DNA of 64,000 nt from Boseongicola sp. H5 (GTDB lineage: Bacteria > Pseudomonadota > Alphaproteobacteria > Rhodobacterales > Rhodobacteraceae): positions 62,001-126,000 of the forward strand of contig JACNMN010000004.1 of NCBI GenBank assembly GCA_020622165.1, given 5' to 3'. The position numbers and the translations under genes are program-made. This document shows positions 24,977 to 38,322 of this stretch, in pieces; position 1 is the first letter of the stretch; each line of letters opens with the position of its first letter. Below the pieces are notes generated by a model, which was not told the DNA's origin, did no database searches, and saw nothing but the letters and a program-made list of their open reading frames with translations.

Positions 24977-26251
24977 TTATCCGTTTTCCTGAAGAACGAT
25001 CCCTGCAAGATAGAGCGACCCGCAGATCAGCACGCGGGCATGTGGGTTCTGCGCGATGATCTCCGCAAGTGCGCCGGTCACATCGGGAGCGGTCTGCGAC
25101 GGGATGCCGACGGATTTTGCGGCGGCAACAGTGTCCGCCGCGGGCAGGGTTGCCGATTGCCCGGGAACGGTGACGCCATGCAGGCTTGCGGCATGATCTG
25201 CCAATGGTGCCATGAACCCGGCGACATCCTTGGTGTTCAACATCCCGCAGATGAGGTGGGTTGGCCGGTCGGGTAATGTCGCCAGAGCCGCCGCGATGGC
25301 GCGGGCGGCGTGAGGGTTGTGACCGCCATCGAGCCACAATTCCGCATCCGGAGCCATGTCGACCAGCGGCCCCTGGCGCAGGCGCTGCATCCGCGCGGGC
25401 CATTCGGCGGAGGTGACCGAAGCCTCGAACGCCTCTTCATCAAGGCCCAGATGGCGGAGCGCCGCCAGGGCCGCCCCCGCATTCCGCACCTGATGGGCCC
25501 CGATCAGGTTGGGCAGCGGCAGATCGAGAAGGCCGGTTTCGTCCTGATAGACCATGCGCCCGCGTTCTTCCCAGACATGCCAATGCTGCCCGTAGGCCAG
25601 AAGCGGCGCGCCCACTTTGGCGGCCTGCGCCTCGATCACGTCGAGCGCCTCGTCATGTTGCGGGCCGACCACGCAAGGCACGCCCCGCTTCAGGATGCCC
25701 GCCTTTTCCGCCGCGATCTTGGCGAAGGTGTCGCCCAGAAAATGCTGGTGGTCCAGATCGACCGGCGTGATCACGGTGAGGCTGGGCCGGGCGACCACAT
25801 TGGTGGCATCGAGCCGCCCGCCCAGGCCGACCTCAAGCAGGGCGTAATCCGCGGGCGTCTGCCGGAACGCCAGAAGCGCCGCCGCGGTCGTGATCTCGAA
25901 ATAGGTGATCGGCTCGGGACCATTGGCTTTCAGACATGTATCCAGAAGGCGCGACAGGCTTTGCTCGTCGATCAGCTTGCCGGCCACGCGGATACGTTCG
26001 TGAAACCGGGCCAGATGAGGCGAGGTATAGGCGTGGGTGACGTGGCCCGCACCTTCCAGCCCGGCGCGGATCATGGCCAGCGTGGACCCTTTGCCATTCG
26101 TTCCGGCGATATGGATCACGGGCGGCAGGTGCCGTTCAGGATGGTCGAGCGCCTCAAGAATACGCCACATCCGGTCGAGCGTCAGATCGATGATCTTGGG
26201 ATGAAGCGACATCATCCTGTCCAGGAGGATGTCCGAGTGGAGCGCGCTCAC
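24977..26251 (-). CDS. folC: Bifunctional folylpolyglutamate synthase / dihydrofolate synthase
   Basis: Mur-ligase-type enzyme that adds glutamate to dihydropteroate and folates. The 424 residues contain the ATP-binding GTNGKGST near residue 51, [18 protein letters not shown], and the C-terminal ligase domain with [10 protein letters not shown] near residue 308. The GTG start overlaps the accD stop by 4 bp, so accD-folC is a coupled pair, an order also common in other proteobacteria. Confidence 0.96.
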   Translation of the reverse strand: MSALHSDILLDRMMSLHPKIIDLTLDRMWRILEALDHPERHLPPVIHIAGTNGKGSTLAMIRAGLEGAGHVTHAYTSPHLARFHERIRVAGKLIDEQSLSRLLDTCLKANGPEPITYFEITTAAALLAFRQTPADYALLEVGLGGRLDATNVVARPSLTVITPVDLDHQHFLGDTFAKIAAEKAGILKRGVPCVVGPQHDEALDVIEAQAAKVGAPLLAYGQHWHVWEERGRMVYQDETGLLDLPLPNLIGAHQVRNAGAALAALRHLGLDEEAFEASVTSAEWPARMQRLRQGPLVDMAPDAELWLDGGHNPHAARAIAAALATLPDRPTHLICGMLNTKDVAGFMAPLADHAASLHGVTVPGQSATLPAADTVAAAKSVGIPSQTAPDVTGALAEIIAQNPHARVLICGSLYLAGIVLQENG

Positions 26252-27195
26252 GATGTTTTCGGAGCCTCTGCCGTGGGTGGTGCCACAGGCGCATCCGGTT
26301 CCGATACGATTGGCTCCGGCGCGGGCAAATCGCCGCGCACGGCGGGCGGCTGTCCCGTCAGCAGGCGGATGATGGTGATCAACTCGTCACGCATCTTTCC
26401 GCGATGTGTGACGCGGTCCAGCATGCCGTGGTCCAGCAGATACTCGGATCGCTGGAAGCCTTCGGGCAGTGTTTCGCGGATCGTCTGTTCAATCACCCGC
26501 GGTCCGGCGAAACAGATAAGCGCATTCGGCTCGGCGATATGGATGTCGCCAAGCATGGCGTAGGAAGCCGTGACGCCGCCGGTCGTCGGGTGGGTCAGGA
26601 CCACGATGTAGGGCAGGCCGGCTTCGCGCAGCATCTGCACCGCGACGGTGGTGCGCGGCATCTGCATCAGGCTCAGGATGCCTTCCTGCATGCGCGCGCC
26701 GCCCGCGGCGGAGAACAGCACGAAGGGCAGTTTGCGTTTCACGGCCCGTTCGGCGGCGGCCACGATGGCGTTGCCCACATACATGCCCATCGACCCGCCC
26801 ATGAAGGAAAAATCCTGCGCGGCGGCGACGATCCTGCTGCGCCCGACCTCCCCTTCGGCGATCAGCATCGCCTCCGCCTCGCCGGTGCTGCGCTGGGCGG
26901 CTTTCATCCGGTCGGGATAGCGTTTCTGGTCGCGGAAATGCAGCGGGTCGGACAGGGGTTTGGGAACTTCGATCTCGGAAAAGATGCCGTTGTCGAACAG
27001 GGCCGTGAAGCGATCGCGCGGCCTGATCGCCATATGGTGGTCGCAATTCGTGCAGACATTGAGGTTTTCGGCCAATTCCCGGTGGAACAGCATCGTTCCG
27101 CATTCATCGCACTTGGTCCACAGATTCTCGGGCATCTCGCGACGGGAGAAGATCGAGTTGATCCGGGGACGGACGTAGTTGGTGATCCAGTTCAT
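26248..27195 (-). CDS. accD: Acetyl-CoA carboxylase carboxyltransferase subunit beta
   Basis: Beta subunit of the carboxyltransferase making malonyl-CoA for fatty acid synthesis. The zinc finger cysteines C29, C32, C48 and C51 are visible, followed by the crotonase-like core with [23 protein letters not shown] and [18 protein letters not shown] start at MNWITNYV (315 residues), the usual N-terminus, not at the upstream in-frame ATG. The C-terminal tail is proline-rich. Confidence 0.97.
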   Translation of the reverse strand: MNWITNYVRPRINSIFSRREMPENLWTKCDECGTMLFHRELAENLNVCTNCDHHMAIRPRDRFTALFDNGIFSEIEVPKPLSDPLHFRDQKRYPDRMKAAQRSTGEAEAMLIAEGEVGRSRIVAAAQDFSFMGGSMGMYVGNAIVAAAERAVKRKLPFVLFSAAGGARMQEGILSLMQMPRTTVAVQMLREAGLPYIVVLTHPTTGGVTASYAMLGDIHIAEPNALICFAGPRVIEQTIRETLPEGFQRSEYLLDHGMLDRVTHRGKMRDELITIIRLLTGQPPAVRGDLPAPEPIVSEPDAPVAPPTAEAPKTS

Positions 27196-27320
27196 GGTCG
27201 GTCCGGTACTTGCCGTTGTTGCGTTGAGATATGCCGCGGGCAGGCGGGAATTGCAATTGGTGCTCAACCGGTCTGCCATGTGTGCCACGCAGGATTGCAC
27301 GGGCGGCGGGCGGCACCTTG

Positions 27321-28226
27321 TCAGATGCGGATCGCGGGCGGGCTGCCACGGGTCAGGGCAACCCGGATCGCCGCCCAGACCAAACCGGTCACCACCATGT
27401 CGATCAGAATGAGCGGGCGCAGGACGTCGGCGGCTTCGGGTCCGAAATCGGTCGTGTAGAGCGCGAGGCCGGAGAGCGGCCCGTCAAGCGAAAGCAGAAG
27501 GATTGCAAAGACATTGTTGGCGAAATGAAACCCCCATGCGGCCCCGATGCTGCCGGTCTTCGCGGTGAGGTCGGCCGCAAGGATGCCGAACAGTCCGGTC
27601 GCGGCCACGATCAGCCATGCGTTGCCGCCCATAGTGGCGGGGTCGAAATGGGCCATGGCGAAAAGCGCCGATGGCAGGACCATCCAGATCAGGGGCGAGG
27701 CGAAGCGGGCGGCAAGCTGCTGCTGCAGATATCCGCGGAACAGGATTTCCTCGGCGCCCGTCTGGACCAGCACGCCGACCAGCGCGAGCGGCAGGAACGA
27801 CAGCCAGAGAGACGGCGTGATGTTCGGCTGAATGGCGATGTCGCGCGGAACAAGGGCGGAGAGGCCGAACAGCGCCGCAGAGATGGCCAATGCAACAAGG
27901 AAATGGCGGATGGACTGCTGCCGGGGCCCGAAGAGCGTCGCGACCGGGCGCCGGTGCACCACATGCGCGGCGGCGAAGGGTCCGAGCGCCATGCCAAGGA
28001 ATGTGGCCAGCAACAGCAGCGTCCCGGTGGGGCCGGTCGCCTGCCCCATGCGGACGATCCAGGTCTGCGCACCGTCCAGACCGCTGGTCAGCGCGAGCGC
28101 GGCGAGGATCAGCAGAAAGCACAGAAGATAGACAACCGTGGCCAGAACGATGCCAAGAAGCAGCCGCCACAATTGCGGATAAGCGCGCGCTGGCGCAACA
28201 AATGCGTCCATTGCCGGATACTGCAT
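27321..28226 (-). CDS. CPBP family intramembrane glutamic endopeptidase
   Basis: A 301-residue membrane protein with about eight hydrophobic helices. The CPBP (Abi/Rce1-like) motifs are in order: [12 protein letters not shown] near residue 151, the FAMAHF His near residue 191 and HFANN near residue 236. In bacteria such proteases are linked to prenyl-protein-like processing or bacteriocin immunity; the target is unknown. It lies 125 bp upstream of accD on the same strand. Confidence 0.88.
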   Translation of the reverse strand: MQYPAMDAFVAPARAYPQLWRLLLGIVLATVVYLLCFLLILAALALTSGLDGAQTWIVRMGQATGPTGTLLLLATFLGMALGPFAAAHVVHRRPVATLFGPRQQSIRHFLVALAISAALFGLSALVPRDIAIQPNITPSLWLSFLPLALVGVLVQTGAEEILFRGYLQQQLAARFASPLIWMVLPSALFAMAHFDPATMGGNAWLIVAATGLFGILAADLTAKTGSIGAAWGFHFANNVFAILLLSLDGPLSGLALYTTDFGPEAADVLRPLILIDMVVTGLVWAAIRVALTRGSPPAIRI

Positions 28227-28364
28227 CTAGAGAATCTGCCTGCCTTTTCGTTTTCCGGAAGCATACCCCGCCCGGGGGGTCTGCGGCAATCGCGCTTGTA
28301 TGGCATTGTTTGCACGGCTATTTCAGTCGGGACCAGAACGGATATGGCAGAGGGAGGCCCGACC

Positions 28365-30098
28365 ATGCAGAGCAAGAAGACCGACAAATCGCGACTGCCA
28401 AGCCGACATGTGACGGAAGGCGCCTCCCGTGCGCCGCATCGCTCCTATTTCTATGCGATGGACCTGACCGAGGAGGATATCAACCAGCCCTTCGTCGGTG
28501 TGGCAACCTGCTGGAACGAGGCCGCGCCATGCAACATCGCACTCAACTGGCAGGCACAGTCGGTCAAGGAGGGCGTGAAGGCGGCCCACGGGACCCCGCG
28601 CGAGTTTACCACCATCACCGTCACGGACGGTATCGCCATGGGGCATGAAGGCATGCGATCCTCCCTGGCCTCCCGCGATGCGATTGCCGACACGGTCGAG
28701 TTGACCATGCGTGGCCATTGCTACGACGCGATCGTCGGTCTTGCGGGGTGCGACAAGTCCCTGCCGGGGATGATGATGGCCATGGTGCGGCTGAACACGC
28801 CGTCGGTCTTCATGTATGGCGGCTCGATCCTGCCGGGCCATTACAAGGGCAAGGACATCACCGTTCAGGACATGTTCGAAGCGGTCGGAAAATATCAGGC
28901 GGGGCAGATGACCGATGCCGAGCTGGGGATCATGGAGCGCGTCGCCTGCCCAAGCGCGGGGGCCTGTGGCGGCCAGTTCACGGCCAACACCATGGCCTGC
29001 GTCAGCGAGGCCGTCGGCCTTGCACTGCTCAATTCATCGGGGATGCCCGCGCCCTATGAAAGCCGCGGACAGTATGGCGTCGCCTCGGGCAAGGCGGTGA
29101 TGAACCTGATCGAAAAGGATATCCGGGCGCGCGATATCGTCACCCGGAAGAGCCTTGAAAACGCGGCCCGCGTGGTGGCGTGTACCGGCGGCTCGACCAA
29201 TGCGGGCCTGCATCTGCCGGCAATCGCCCATGAGGCCGGCATCGATTTCGATCTGTTCGACGTTTGCGACATCTTTCACGACACGCCCTATTTCGTGGAC
29301 ATGAAACCCGGCGGACAGTTCGTTGCGAAAGACCTTTACGAGGCCGGGGGCGTTCCCGTCGTCATGAAGGAGCTGCGCAAGGCGGGCCTCATCCACGAAG
29401 ACTGCATGACATCCTCGGGACGGACGATCGGCGAGGAACTGGACATGATCCGGGGCGAGGCCGATGGACGCGTGATCCACACGGTCGCCAACCCGATCAC
29501 CAAAACCGGCGGCGTTGTCGGCCTGAAGGGCAATATCGCACCGGACGGCGCCATCGTGAAGGTCGCGGGCATGAGCGAGGACCAGCAGATCTTCACCGGC
29601 CCTGCCCGGGTTTTCGAATGCGAAGAAGACGCGTTTCAGGCGGTGCAGGATCGCGCCTATGAAGAGGGTGAAGTGATCGTCATCCGCAACGAAGGGCCCG
29701 CCGGCGGGCCCGGCATGCGCGAGATGCTGGCCACGACGTCCGCGCTGAGCGGGCAGGGCATGGGCAAGAAGGTGGCGCTGATCACCGACGGACGGTTCTC
29801 CGGCGCGACGCGGGGGTTCTGCGTGGGCCATGTCGGGCCCGAAGCGGCGCATGGCGGCCCGATCGGCATGTTGAAGAACGGCGATGTCATCACGATTGAC
29901 GCGATCAAGGGTGAGATCAGCGTTGACCTCAGCGACGAGGAACTGGCCGCGCGCAGAGAGGCGTGGAAAGGTCCGCGCGAGACGATCTATTCCTCCGGTG
30001 CGCTTTGGAAGTATGCCCAGCTTGTGGGCTCGGCCCGGTATGGGGCAGTAACCCATCCCGGGGCGAAAGAGGAGAAGCATGTCTATATGGACATCTAA
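28365..30098 (+). CDS. ilvD: Dihydroxy-acid dehydratase
   Basis: Dehydrates 2,3-dihydroxy-isovalerate and -methylvalerate in valine, isoleucine and leucine synthesis. The Fe-S ligand candidates are C56, C129 (in GCDKSLPG) and C201 (in SAGACGGQ), and [10 protein letters not shown] sits in the C-terminal part. The start at the second ATG (MQSKKTDK, 577 residues) is set by AGGGAGG seven bases upstream; an ATG 21 bp earlier lies before that site. Its last 20 bp overlap a lipoprotein gene. Confidence 0.97.
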   Translation: MQSKKTDKSRLPSRHVTEGASRAPHRSYFYAMDLTEEDINQPFVGVATCWNEAAPCNIALNWQAQSVKEGVKAAHGTPREFTTITVTDGIAMGHEGMRSSLASRDAIADTVELTMRGHCYDAIVGLAGCDKSLPGMMMAMVRLNTPSVFMYGGSILPGHYKGKDITVQDMFEAVGKYQAGQMTDAELGIMERVACPSAGACGGQFTANTMACVSEAVGLALLNSSGMPAPYESRGQYGVASGKAVMNLIEKDIRARDIVTRKSLENAARVVACTGGSTNAGLHLPAIAHEAGIDFDLFDVCDIFHDTPYFVDMKPGGQFVAKDLYEAGGVPVVMKELRKAGLIHEDCMTSSGRTIGEELDMIRGEADGRVIHTVANPITKTGGVVGLKGNIAPDGAIVKVAGMSEDQQIFTGPARVFECEEDAFQAVQDRAYEEGEVIVIRNEGPAGGPGMREMLATTSALSGQGMGKKVALITDGRFSGATRGFCVGHVGPEAAHGGPIGMLKNGDVITIDAIKGEISVDLSDEELAARREAWKGPRETIYSSGALWKYAQLVGSARYGAVTHPGAKEEKHVYMDI

Positions 30099-30828
30099 CT
30101 CACTTGTTCTGCTCGCCGCGCTGGCGCTTTCAGGGTGCGGCGGGCTGGGCCCGTGGACCGGCGGGAACACGAGCCCGGCGCCGGCACAGGTCGCGGTGAC
30201 GACCGATCAGGTGGTGGTGGCCGGCCCTCCGGGCTTCTGCGTGGACCCGACCGCAACCCAGGACCGGGGGGTCACGGCTTTCGTGCTGATGGGTAACTGC
30301 GCGGCGATCTCGAACTCGCGCAGAGCCGGCCAACCGGCGGTTCCCGCGGTTCTGACCGCATCGATTTCGGAACCGTCCGACAACGGGAGCCTGCGCGAGT
30401 CCATCCCCGGACTGGACGAGTTCTTTCGTTCCGACGAAGGGCTGGGCCTTCTGAGCCGGAGCCAGGATGCGGGCACGGTGACGGTGCTGGACAGCTTCCA
30501 CCAGGGCGACATCTATTTCCTGCACGCCCGTGACACGAGTGAGGGCCCCGTCGCAGGTGTGCGGGCGGAATACTGGCGGGCCTATCTGGATGTGGGCGCC
30601 CGGATTGCGACGCTGAGCGTTCTGGGGCTGGACGCACAACCGGTCAGCGACGAGGCAAGTCTTGCCACCTTGCGGGAATTCGCGGCCGCAGTGAGCGGTG
30701 CGAACAGCGGCGATCCAGCTTTTTCGGGACCGGCCAATGCGCTGCCCGCGCCGCCGCCGGAGGCCGTGGCGCCGCGGCCGGCCGGAACGCTCTGGAATGT
30801 TGGCCTGTTTCGCAGAATACTCGGTTAA
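30079..30828 (+). CDS. Putative lipoprotein of unknown function
   Basis: A 249-residue protein with signal peptide [20 protein letters not shown] and lipobox LSGC (Cys20). The mature part has a proline-rich C-terminal stretch ([16 protein letters not shown]) and no motif I recognise. It begins inside the end of ilvD in another frame, preceded by GGAGAAG, so it is probably co-transcribed with ilvD. Likely envelope-located; I do not recognise a function. Confidence 0.78.
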   Translation: MSIWTSNSLVLLAALALSGCGGLGPWTGGNTSPAPAQVAVTTDQVVVAGPPGFCVDPTATQDRGVTAFVLMGNCAAISNSRRAGQPAVPAVLTASISEPSDNGSLRESIPGLDEFFRSDEGLGLLSRSQDAGTVTVLDSFHQGDIYFLHARDTSEGPVAGVRAEYWRAYLDVGARIATLSVLGLDAQPVSDEASLATLREFAAAVSGANSGDPAFSGPANALPAPPPEAVAPRPAGTLWNVGLFRRILG

Positions 30829-30881
30829 CCAGGCTCGGCTAAAACTGGGATGACGCCGGATCCGGGAAAAGGGGCACATGC

Positions 30882-31655
30882 ATGGCGATACGCGGGATCA
30901 GCTTTCTGGAACGTCATAGCCTGAAACGGGCCCTGCGCCGCTGGGCGGAGATTGCCGACGAGGCCGATACCATGCCGCCGGCAGAGCTGCGCGCCCTGCG
31001 AAAGCGGCTCTCCTCCCTGCGTCATCAATTGGACCGGGCCCGGCTTGCAGCGGACGCCGCACTGTTGAATGCCGGATCGGGGCAGGATCGGATCGAGCGG
31101 CCAGATCAGTGCGACTGGGCGTTTCGACCTGCGCCCTGGGTGGTGCCCATTCTGCCCGCAGGCGAGGTTTCGGTTACGTCGCCCAAGGATCTGGGCGGCG
31201 GTGTGAAGCTGTTTCACGATGCCCGCCTGTCGGAGCTGTCCTATCGGCAGGTCCGCAATCGGCTTACCGATATCGCGGCGCCGTTTGGCCTGATTCTGGA
31301 TGTCTACCGGTTTGACGGCTCGTTCCTGTCGGTGGTGCAGGATCTGCCGCAGGACGCGCTTGATGGCCTGACGCGGGACCATTTCCTGAAGGTCGGTCTG
31401 CGGGCCACGCTGGAAAGCCCGCTGGAAGTTTACGCGCGCCTGAATGTCCAGCATGGGCCGAATTGCGAACAGATCGTCCGCCAGTTCCAGTTTGACGGCG
31501 ACAGTGCCGTGGCGGAGTTCGATCTGGCCTATTCCAAGATCAACGAGAAACGGTTGGAGAAGATGTGGCTTGATCTGATCTTCGAAGGGCCGCAAATGAA
31601 TCAGGTGTCGATATGGGACATGACCATACTTCGCGCCCCACGGGCCGATTTGTGA
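30882..31655 (+). CDS. Conserved Rhodobacterales protein (DUF6478-like)
   Basis: A 257-residue cytoplasmic protein without signal peptide. The N-terminal ~60 residues are helical and basic (LKRALRRWAEIADEADT, LRALRKRLSSLRHQLDRARL); the rest is a beta-rich domain (AFRPAPWVVPILPAGEVSVTSPKD, LWLD-like C-terminus). It resembles a Rhodobacterales-restricted family I recall as DUF6478. Function unknown. It is followed after 13 bp by another unknown gene, so the two probably form an operon. Confidence 0.72.
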   Translation: MAIRGISFLERHSLKRALRRWAEIADEADTMPPAELRALRKRLSSLRHQLDRARLAADAALLNAGSGQDRIERPDQCDWAFRPAPWVVPILPAGEVSVTSPKDLGGGVKLFHDARLSELSYRQVRNRLTDIAAPFGLILDVYRFDGSFLSVVQDLPQDALDGLTRDHFLKVGLRATLESPLEVYARLNVQHGPNCEQIVRQFQFDGDSAVAEFDLAYSKINEKRLEKMWLDLIFEGPQMNQVSIWDMTILRAPRADL

Positions 31656-31668
31656 GGGAGCCGCACGG

Positions 31669-32037
31669 ATGGTGACGTTGACACGGACCCGCCTGCATGG
31701 CGGGCGGTATGAGGGCGTTCTGACCGCGCCGGACATGCCGCCTGTCATCGAGGCGGTGCATATGGAGCGGGTGATCGGCACCGCAGATATCGGCTCCGGC
31801 GACGGAAAGAACCGGTTTCACGTGGGTTTCGACCTGCCGGGGGCGGTGCTGAGCGACGGGGTGCAGGTGGTCAGCCTGCGCAGCGCGGCAGATGGTGAGG
31901 TGCTGGACCGGATCACGCTGATGGCCGGCACGCCGCTGGACGAAGATCTGCGTGCGGAAATTGCGCTGTTGCGGGCCGAGCTTGACCTTCTGAAACGGGC
32001 CTTTCGCCGCCATTGCACCGAAACCGGCGAGGATTGA
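31669..32037 (+). CDS. Conserved hypothetical protein with C-terminal coiled coil
   Basis: A 122-residue protein of unknown function. It has a beta-strand-rich body (residues ~1-85) and a final charged helix, LRAEIALLRAELDLLKRAF, which is heptad-like and may form a coiled coil. It is 13 bp after the DUF6478-like gene. I do not recognise the family; its partner may be the preceding protein. Confidence 0.65.
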   Translation: MVTLTRTRLHGGRYEGVLTAPDMPPVIEAVHMERVIGTADIGSGDGKNRFHVGFDLPGAVLSDGVQVVSLRSAADGEVLDRITLMAGTPLDEDLRAEIALLRAELDLLKRAFRRHCTETGED

Positions 32038-32096
32038 GCCCGCAACGGCCGTTCCCCGGGCGCGGGATCGGAGCCTTTTGCGGTAAGGGGAGATGA

Positions 32097-34193
<2,097 letters not shown>

Positions 34194-34236
34194 CGACGGG
34201 CGCGCGCGTGACCCGACCCGGGCCTGCGGCGGCGGC

Positions 34237-34536
34237 CTATCCCAACAACGGAACAAGCTTCATTGCCACGCCCATATCGCCGGAGAGTTTGAGTTTCCCC
34301 ATCATGACCCCGGTCATCGGGTTGAGCTTGCCGGTCAGAAGCTTGCTCAGATTATCCTGAGATATCTTGATGGTGCAGTCGGCGTCGCGATCATGGGTGG
34401 TGGCGGCACCGTCGGCCAGCACGATCACGCCGTCCTTGCCGCAATCGAATTTCAACGACCCGTCGAAGGTCTTGCCCGACAACCCGGCCTGAATACGCTC
34501 TGCCATGTCTTCCAGCGCCATAGATACATCCTTCAA
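34237..34536 (-). CDS. SCP2 sterol-binding domain protein
   Basis: A 99-residue single-domain protein of the SCP2 lipid-transfer fold, with LEDMAERIQAGLSGKTFDGSLKF, ADCTIKISQDNLSKLLTGKLNPMTGVMMGKLKLSGDM and a C-terminal LVPLLG. Bacterial members probably carry hydrophobic ligands, but a specific ligand is not known. It converges on fadH and lies 65 bp downstream of argG; its ATG is clear. Confidence 0.85.
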   Translation of the reverse strand: MKDVSMALEDMAERIQAGLSGKTFDGSLKFDCGKDGVIVLADGAATTHDRDADCTIKISQDNLSKLLTGKLNPMTGVMMGKLKLSGDMGVAMKLVPLLG

Positions 34537-34601
34537 ATTGACCAGCCCGCGTTTCCGGGTGGAAAGGTTCTGCCTGCGCCCCTGCCGGCGCGATTGCGCG
34601 C

Positions 34602-35822
34602 TCAGCCCTTCAGCCGACGGTTTCGCGATGCGATCAGTTTCAGGCGCAGGGCATTCAACTGGATGAAGCCCGCCGCGTCTTTCTGATCGTAGGCGCCCGC
34701 ATCGTCCTCGAAGGTCACATGCGCTTCCGAATACAGGCTGTGGTCGGACCAGCGCCCGACGGTCCGGGCGAGGCCCTTGTAGAGCTTCAGCCGCACCGTG
34801 CCGGTGACATGGGCCTGCGAATGGTCGATGGCCGCCTGCAGCATTTCGCGTTCAGGGGAGAACCAGAAGCCATTGTAGATGAGCTCGGCGTAGCGGGGCA
34901 TGAGCTCGTCCTTGAGATGCGCTGCGCCGCGGTCGAGGGTGATGCTCTCGATCCCGCGATGCGCCTCCAGGAGGATCGTGCCGCCGGGCGTCTCGTAGAT
35001 GCCGCGCGATTTCATGCCGACAAAGCGGCCCTCCACCAGATCGAGACGGCCGATCCCATGCTTGCCGCCCAGGTCGTTGAGCCTGCTCAGGATCGTCGCC
35101 GGGGACATCGCGGTGCCGTCGATGCTGACGGCATCTCCCTTTTCGAAACCGATTTCGATGTATTCGGGCGTGTCAGGCGCGTCTTCGGGATGGGCGGTGC
35201 GCTGATAGACATAGTCGGGCGCCTCTTCCGCCGGGTTTTCCAGCACCTTCCCTTCGGAGGAGGTGTGAAGCAGGTTCGCGTCGACGCTGAACGGGGCCTC
35301 TCCGCGCTTGTCCTTGGCGATCGGGATCTGGTTTTTCTCCGCGAAATCGATCAGCTTCGTCCGGCTTGTCAGATCCCATTCGCGCCAGGGTGCGATAACC
35401 TTGATATCGGGGTTGAGCGCATAGGCGGCCAGTTCGAACCGCACCTGATCGTTGCCCTTCCCCGTCGCGCCATGGGCAACCGCGTCGGCACCTTCGGCGG
35501 CCGCGATTTCGACCAGACGTTTCGAGATCAGCGGCCGTGCGATGGAGGTGCCGAGCAGATAGAGCCCTTCGTACAGAGCATTGGCACGGAACATCGGGAA
35601 AACGAAATCCCGCGTGAACTCCTCCCGAAGATCCTCGATATGGATCGAGGTTGCCCCCATCATTTCGGCCTTCTTGCGCGCGGGCTCAAGCTCCTCACCC
35701 TGCCCCAGATCGGCGGTGAAGGTCACGACCTCGCACCCGTACTCGGTCTGCAACCATTTCAGGATGATCGACGTATCGAGGCCACCTGAATAGGCAAGGA
35801 CAACTTTCTTGGGGGCGGACAT
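34602..35822 (-). CDS. argG: Argininosuccinate synthase
   Basis: ATP-dependent condensation of citrulline and aspartate in arginine synthesis. The PP-loop motif SGGLDTS is at residues 12-18, with [12 protein letters not shown] and [10 protein letters not shown] farther on. I chose [18 protein letters not shown] as start (406 residues, family length) and not the upstream extension, which lies in the divergent promoter region. Divergent to the membrane protein at 35906. Confidence 0.97.
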   Translation of the reverse strand: MSAPKKVVLAYSGGLDTSIILKWLQTEYGCEVVTFTADLGQGEELEPARKKAEMMGATSIHIEDLREEFTRDFVFPMFRANALYEGLYLLGTSIARPLISKRLVEIAAAEGADAVAHGATGKGNDQVRFELAAYALNPDIKVIAPWREWDLTSRTKLIDFAEKNQIPIAKDKRGEAPFSVDANLLHTSSEGKVLENPAEEAPDYVYQRTAHPEDAPDTPEYIEIGFEKGDAVSIDGTAMSPATILSRLNDLGGKHGIGRLDLVEGRFVGMKSRGIYETPGGTILLEAHRGIESITLDRGAAHLKDELMPRYAELIYNGFWFSPEREMLQAAIDHSQAHVTGTVRLKLYKGLARTVGRWSDHSLYSEAHVTFEDDAGAYDQKDAAGFIQLNALRLKLIASRNRRLKG

Positions 35823-35905
35823 GGGAACTCCGGGCTGGTTTTGATATTGACCGACGGGCGGATAGCGGGTTTTCAGGGTCGGGGCAAGACGGGCGGAGAT
35901 CGGGA

Positions 35906-36700
35906 ATGGACTACGGGTATCAACTGCTGCGGCATGTGGTGCAGCAGGTTTTCGGCAATCTGGGTCAGGCCGCGAGATTGACCTTGCTTCTGACGATCCT
36001 GCCCTACGCGCTGACCGTGGCACTGGTTACTTCACTGGCGGGGCCAGACCTCATGGCGATGGATCAGACTGCTCCTGGTTACCACGAAGAAGTAGAGCGT
36101 TTTGAAGCGTATCTTTTAGAAAATGCGGGAACGGTCTTGCTCTACGTGCTTCTTCTGCTCGCGGTCTCGGTCATAAGTTATGCTTGGGCTGCTGTGGGCT
36201 GGCACCGTTACGTCCTCCTCGAAGAACGTGGAGGTCTTCTCCTGCCAAACTGGAACTGGTCCTTCGTCGGGCGCTATCTTTGGGCGGCGTTCCGTATCTT
36301 TGTGATCATCCTTTTGATCGCCGTCGCCTTCTCCGTCTTGAGCGTAGTCATCCGGGCCTTTACGGAATCGCCGTCGATTTTCGGATTTCTGAGCCTTGGC
36401 GTCACGATCGGATTTCTCTGGGTCGTGACCCGGATCGGCCTGATCCTGCCCTCCGCCGCCCTTGGGAAGCCGATGGGGCTTGGGGAAAGCTGGTCCCTCA
36501 CACGCCCCGTGTCCGGCGCAATCCTGTTGCCGATCATCGTGATCCCGATCGTTTTTGCATTGCTGAATGGCGTCTTGCAGTTCGTTCCATTGATCGGCCT
36601 CGTTCTGGTCTTTTTCGTGTTGTGGCTTCAACTCCTGGTCAATCTGGCGCTGATGACCACGCTTTACGGAAATCTGGTCGAAGGTCGCGCGCTGAACTAG
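35906..36700 (+). CDS. Multi-pass membrane protein of unknown function
   Basis: A 264-residue integral membrane protein with about six hydrophobic helices: residues ~22-46, ~75-97, ~128-150, ~158-178, ~205-225 and ~228-250. It resembles the YIP1/UPF0259-like group of bacterial inner-membrane proteins by layout only. The segment 36060-36400 has noticeably lower GC and fewer G/C wobble codons than neighbouring genes. It lies 39 bp before ilvA. Confidence 0.72.
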   Translation: MDYGYQLLRHVVQQVFGNLGQAARLTLLLTILPYALTVALVTSLAGPDLMAMDQTAPGYHEEVERFEAYLLENAGTVLLYVLLLLAVSVISYAWAAVGWHRYVLLEERGGLLLPNWNWSFVGRYLWAAFRIFVIILLIAVAFSVLSVVIRAFTESPSIFGFLSLGVTIGFLWVVTRIGLILPSAALGKPMGLGESWSLTRPVSGAILLPIIVIPIVFALLNGVLQFVPLIGLVLVFFVLWLQLLVNLALMTTLYGNLVEGRALN

Positions 36701-36739
36701 GTGCTGGACAGCGCCGGGATTTCACGGCAGGCCGATGGG

Positions 36740-37987
36740 ATGAGTGATTTCACCGATACCGCCCGTGCGGCCGAGCAGGCGATGCGCGCGCTTTTTCCGC
36801 CCACACCGCTACAGCGGAATGTGCATCTCTCGGATCGCCATGGTTGCGATATCTGGCTGAAACGCGAAGATTTGAGCCCGGTGCGGTCCTACAAGATCCG
36901 CGGCGCCTTCAATGCGATGCGCAAGGCGTTGGCCGATAACCCGGATCAAAGGCAATTCGTCTGTGCCAGCGCCGGCAACCATGCCCAGGGCGTGGCCTAT
37001 GTGTGCCAGCATTTCGGGGTGCAGGGCACCGTTTTCATGCCGGTCACCACACCGAAACAGAAAATCGAGAAGACGCGCGCCTTTGGCGGCGGCGCGGTTT
37101 CGATCACTTTGATCGGTGATTTCTTCGATGAAACCCTCGCCGCCGCGCAGTCGTTCTGTGCGGAGAAAGGCGCGCATTTCCTGTCGCCCTTCGACGATCC
37201 GGACGTGATCGAGGGACAGGCCTCGGTCGCGCTGGAGGTGCTTGACGAGTTGGGGCATGCACCTGATCTGATGATCCTGCCTGTGGGCGGGGGCGGTCTG
37301 TCTTCGGGTGTTGCGCGCTATCTGCGCGGCGTCGGGGCCGATACGGGGCTGACACTGGTGGAGCCCGAAGGCGGCCCCAGCCTGACCGCGGCGCTGGCCG
37401 CCGGAAAACCCGTGACCGTCCCGATCACCGACACCTTCGTGGATGGCGCGGCGGTCGCGCAAATCGGCGCGCGGACCTTCGAGGTGCTCAGGGATATCGA
37501 CCCGTCGCGCGTGCTTCTGTCGCCGGAAAACCGGATCTGCGTGACGATCGGCGAGATGCTGAATGTCGAAGGCATCGTTCTGGAACCGGCCGGCGCCTTG
37601 GCCGTCGACGTGCTGGACAGTGTTTCTGAAGAGATCAAGGGCAAGAGCGTGGTCTGCGTGACATCCGGCGGCAATTTCGATTTCGAACGCCTGCCCGAGG
37701 TCAAGGAACGTGCGATGCGGTATCAGGGATTGAAGAAGTACTTCATTCTGCGTCTACCGCAGCGCCCCGGTGCGTTGAAGGAGTTCCTCAACCTTCTGGG
37801 CCCGGATGATGACATTGCACGCTTCGAGTATCTCAAGAAATCCGCACGGAATTTCGGATCCGTCCTAATCGGCATCGAAACGCGGGATCCGCAGCAGTTC
37901 GACGGGTTGTTCGCCCGTATCGGCGCGCGCGGTTTTGCCGTGCGCGATATCACCGATGACGATCTTCTGGCGCAATTCCTGATCTGA
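36740..37987 (+). CDS. ilvA: Threonine ammonia-lyase (biosynthetic)
   Basis: PLP enzyme that turns threonine into 2-oxobutanoate for isoleucine synthesis. The PLP lysine is K52 in RSYKIRGAF, followed by CASAGNHAQG and the GGGGLSSG phosphate loop. A C-terminal ACT-like domain from about residue 330 (KKYFILRLPQRPGALKEFL) indicates feedback control by isoleucine. I start at MSDFTDT (415 residues) rather than 39 bp upstream. Its product enters the pathway that includes ilvD at 28365. Confidence 0.95.
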   Translation: MSDFTDTARAAEQAMRALFPPTPLQRNVHLSDRHGCDIWLKREDLSPVRSYKIRGAFNAMRKALADNPDQRQFVCASAGNHAQGVAYVCQHFGVQGTVFMPVTTPKQKIEKTRAFGGGAVSITLIGDFFDETLAAAQSFCAEKGAHFLSPFDDPDVIEGQASVALEVLDELGHAPDLMILPVGGGGLSSGVARYLRGVGADTGLTLVEPEGGPSLTAALAAGKPVTVPITDTFVDGAAVAQIGARTFEVLRDIDPSRVLLSPENRICVTIGEMLNVEGIVLEPAGALAVDVLDSVSEEIKGKSVVCVTSGGNFDFERLPEVKERAMRYQGLKKYFILRLPQRPGALKEFLNLLGPDDDIARFEYLKKSARNFGSVLIGIETRDPQQFDGLFARIGARGFAVRDITDDDLLAQFLI

Positions 37988-37995
37988 CCGGGATC

Positions 37996-38322
37996 TCAGG
38001 CGGCCTGACTTGCCGTGGGCAAGACGCCCGCCGCTTCGGCCAGAGACTTTGTGTAGATTTCACAAAGGGATTGGAAATCAATGGACTGGCCCGTTCCCAA
38101 CGCCTCTTCGGCGGCGGCGCAGCGGCTGGCGAATTCAACGAAGCCCAGATTGGCCGCACTGCCGCGCAGAAAGTGGAAATCATTCTGTGTTGCCGTGGCC
38201 GGCGCGATGGCAAGACGGTTCATCACCTCCGCCAATTCCTCGACGAAGAGTTCGGCCACCTCCAGGAAGTCGTCTTCGCCGATGTCGCGGCGCAGTTCGT
38301 TCAATCTGTCCCAGTCGATCAT
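37996..38322 (-). CDS. HPt domain phosphotransfer protein
   Basis: A 108-residue single-domain histidine phosphotransfer protein. The phospho-accepting His is H50 in DFHFLRGSAANLGF, followed by a second helix with CAAAEEALGTG. Such proteins relay phosphate between hybrid kinases and response regulators. It is divergent from a REC-PP2C regulator, so it may phosphorylate that receiver. The start MIDWDRLNEL is the family-like N-terminus; upstream frame extension is not protein-like. Confidence 0.88.
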   Translation of the reverse strand: MIDWDRLNELRRDIGEDDFLEVAELFVEELAEVMNRLAIAPATATQNDFHFLRGSAANLGFVEFASRCAAAEEALGTGQSIDFQSLCEIYTKSLAEAAGVLPTASQAA

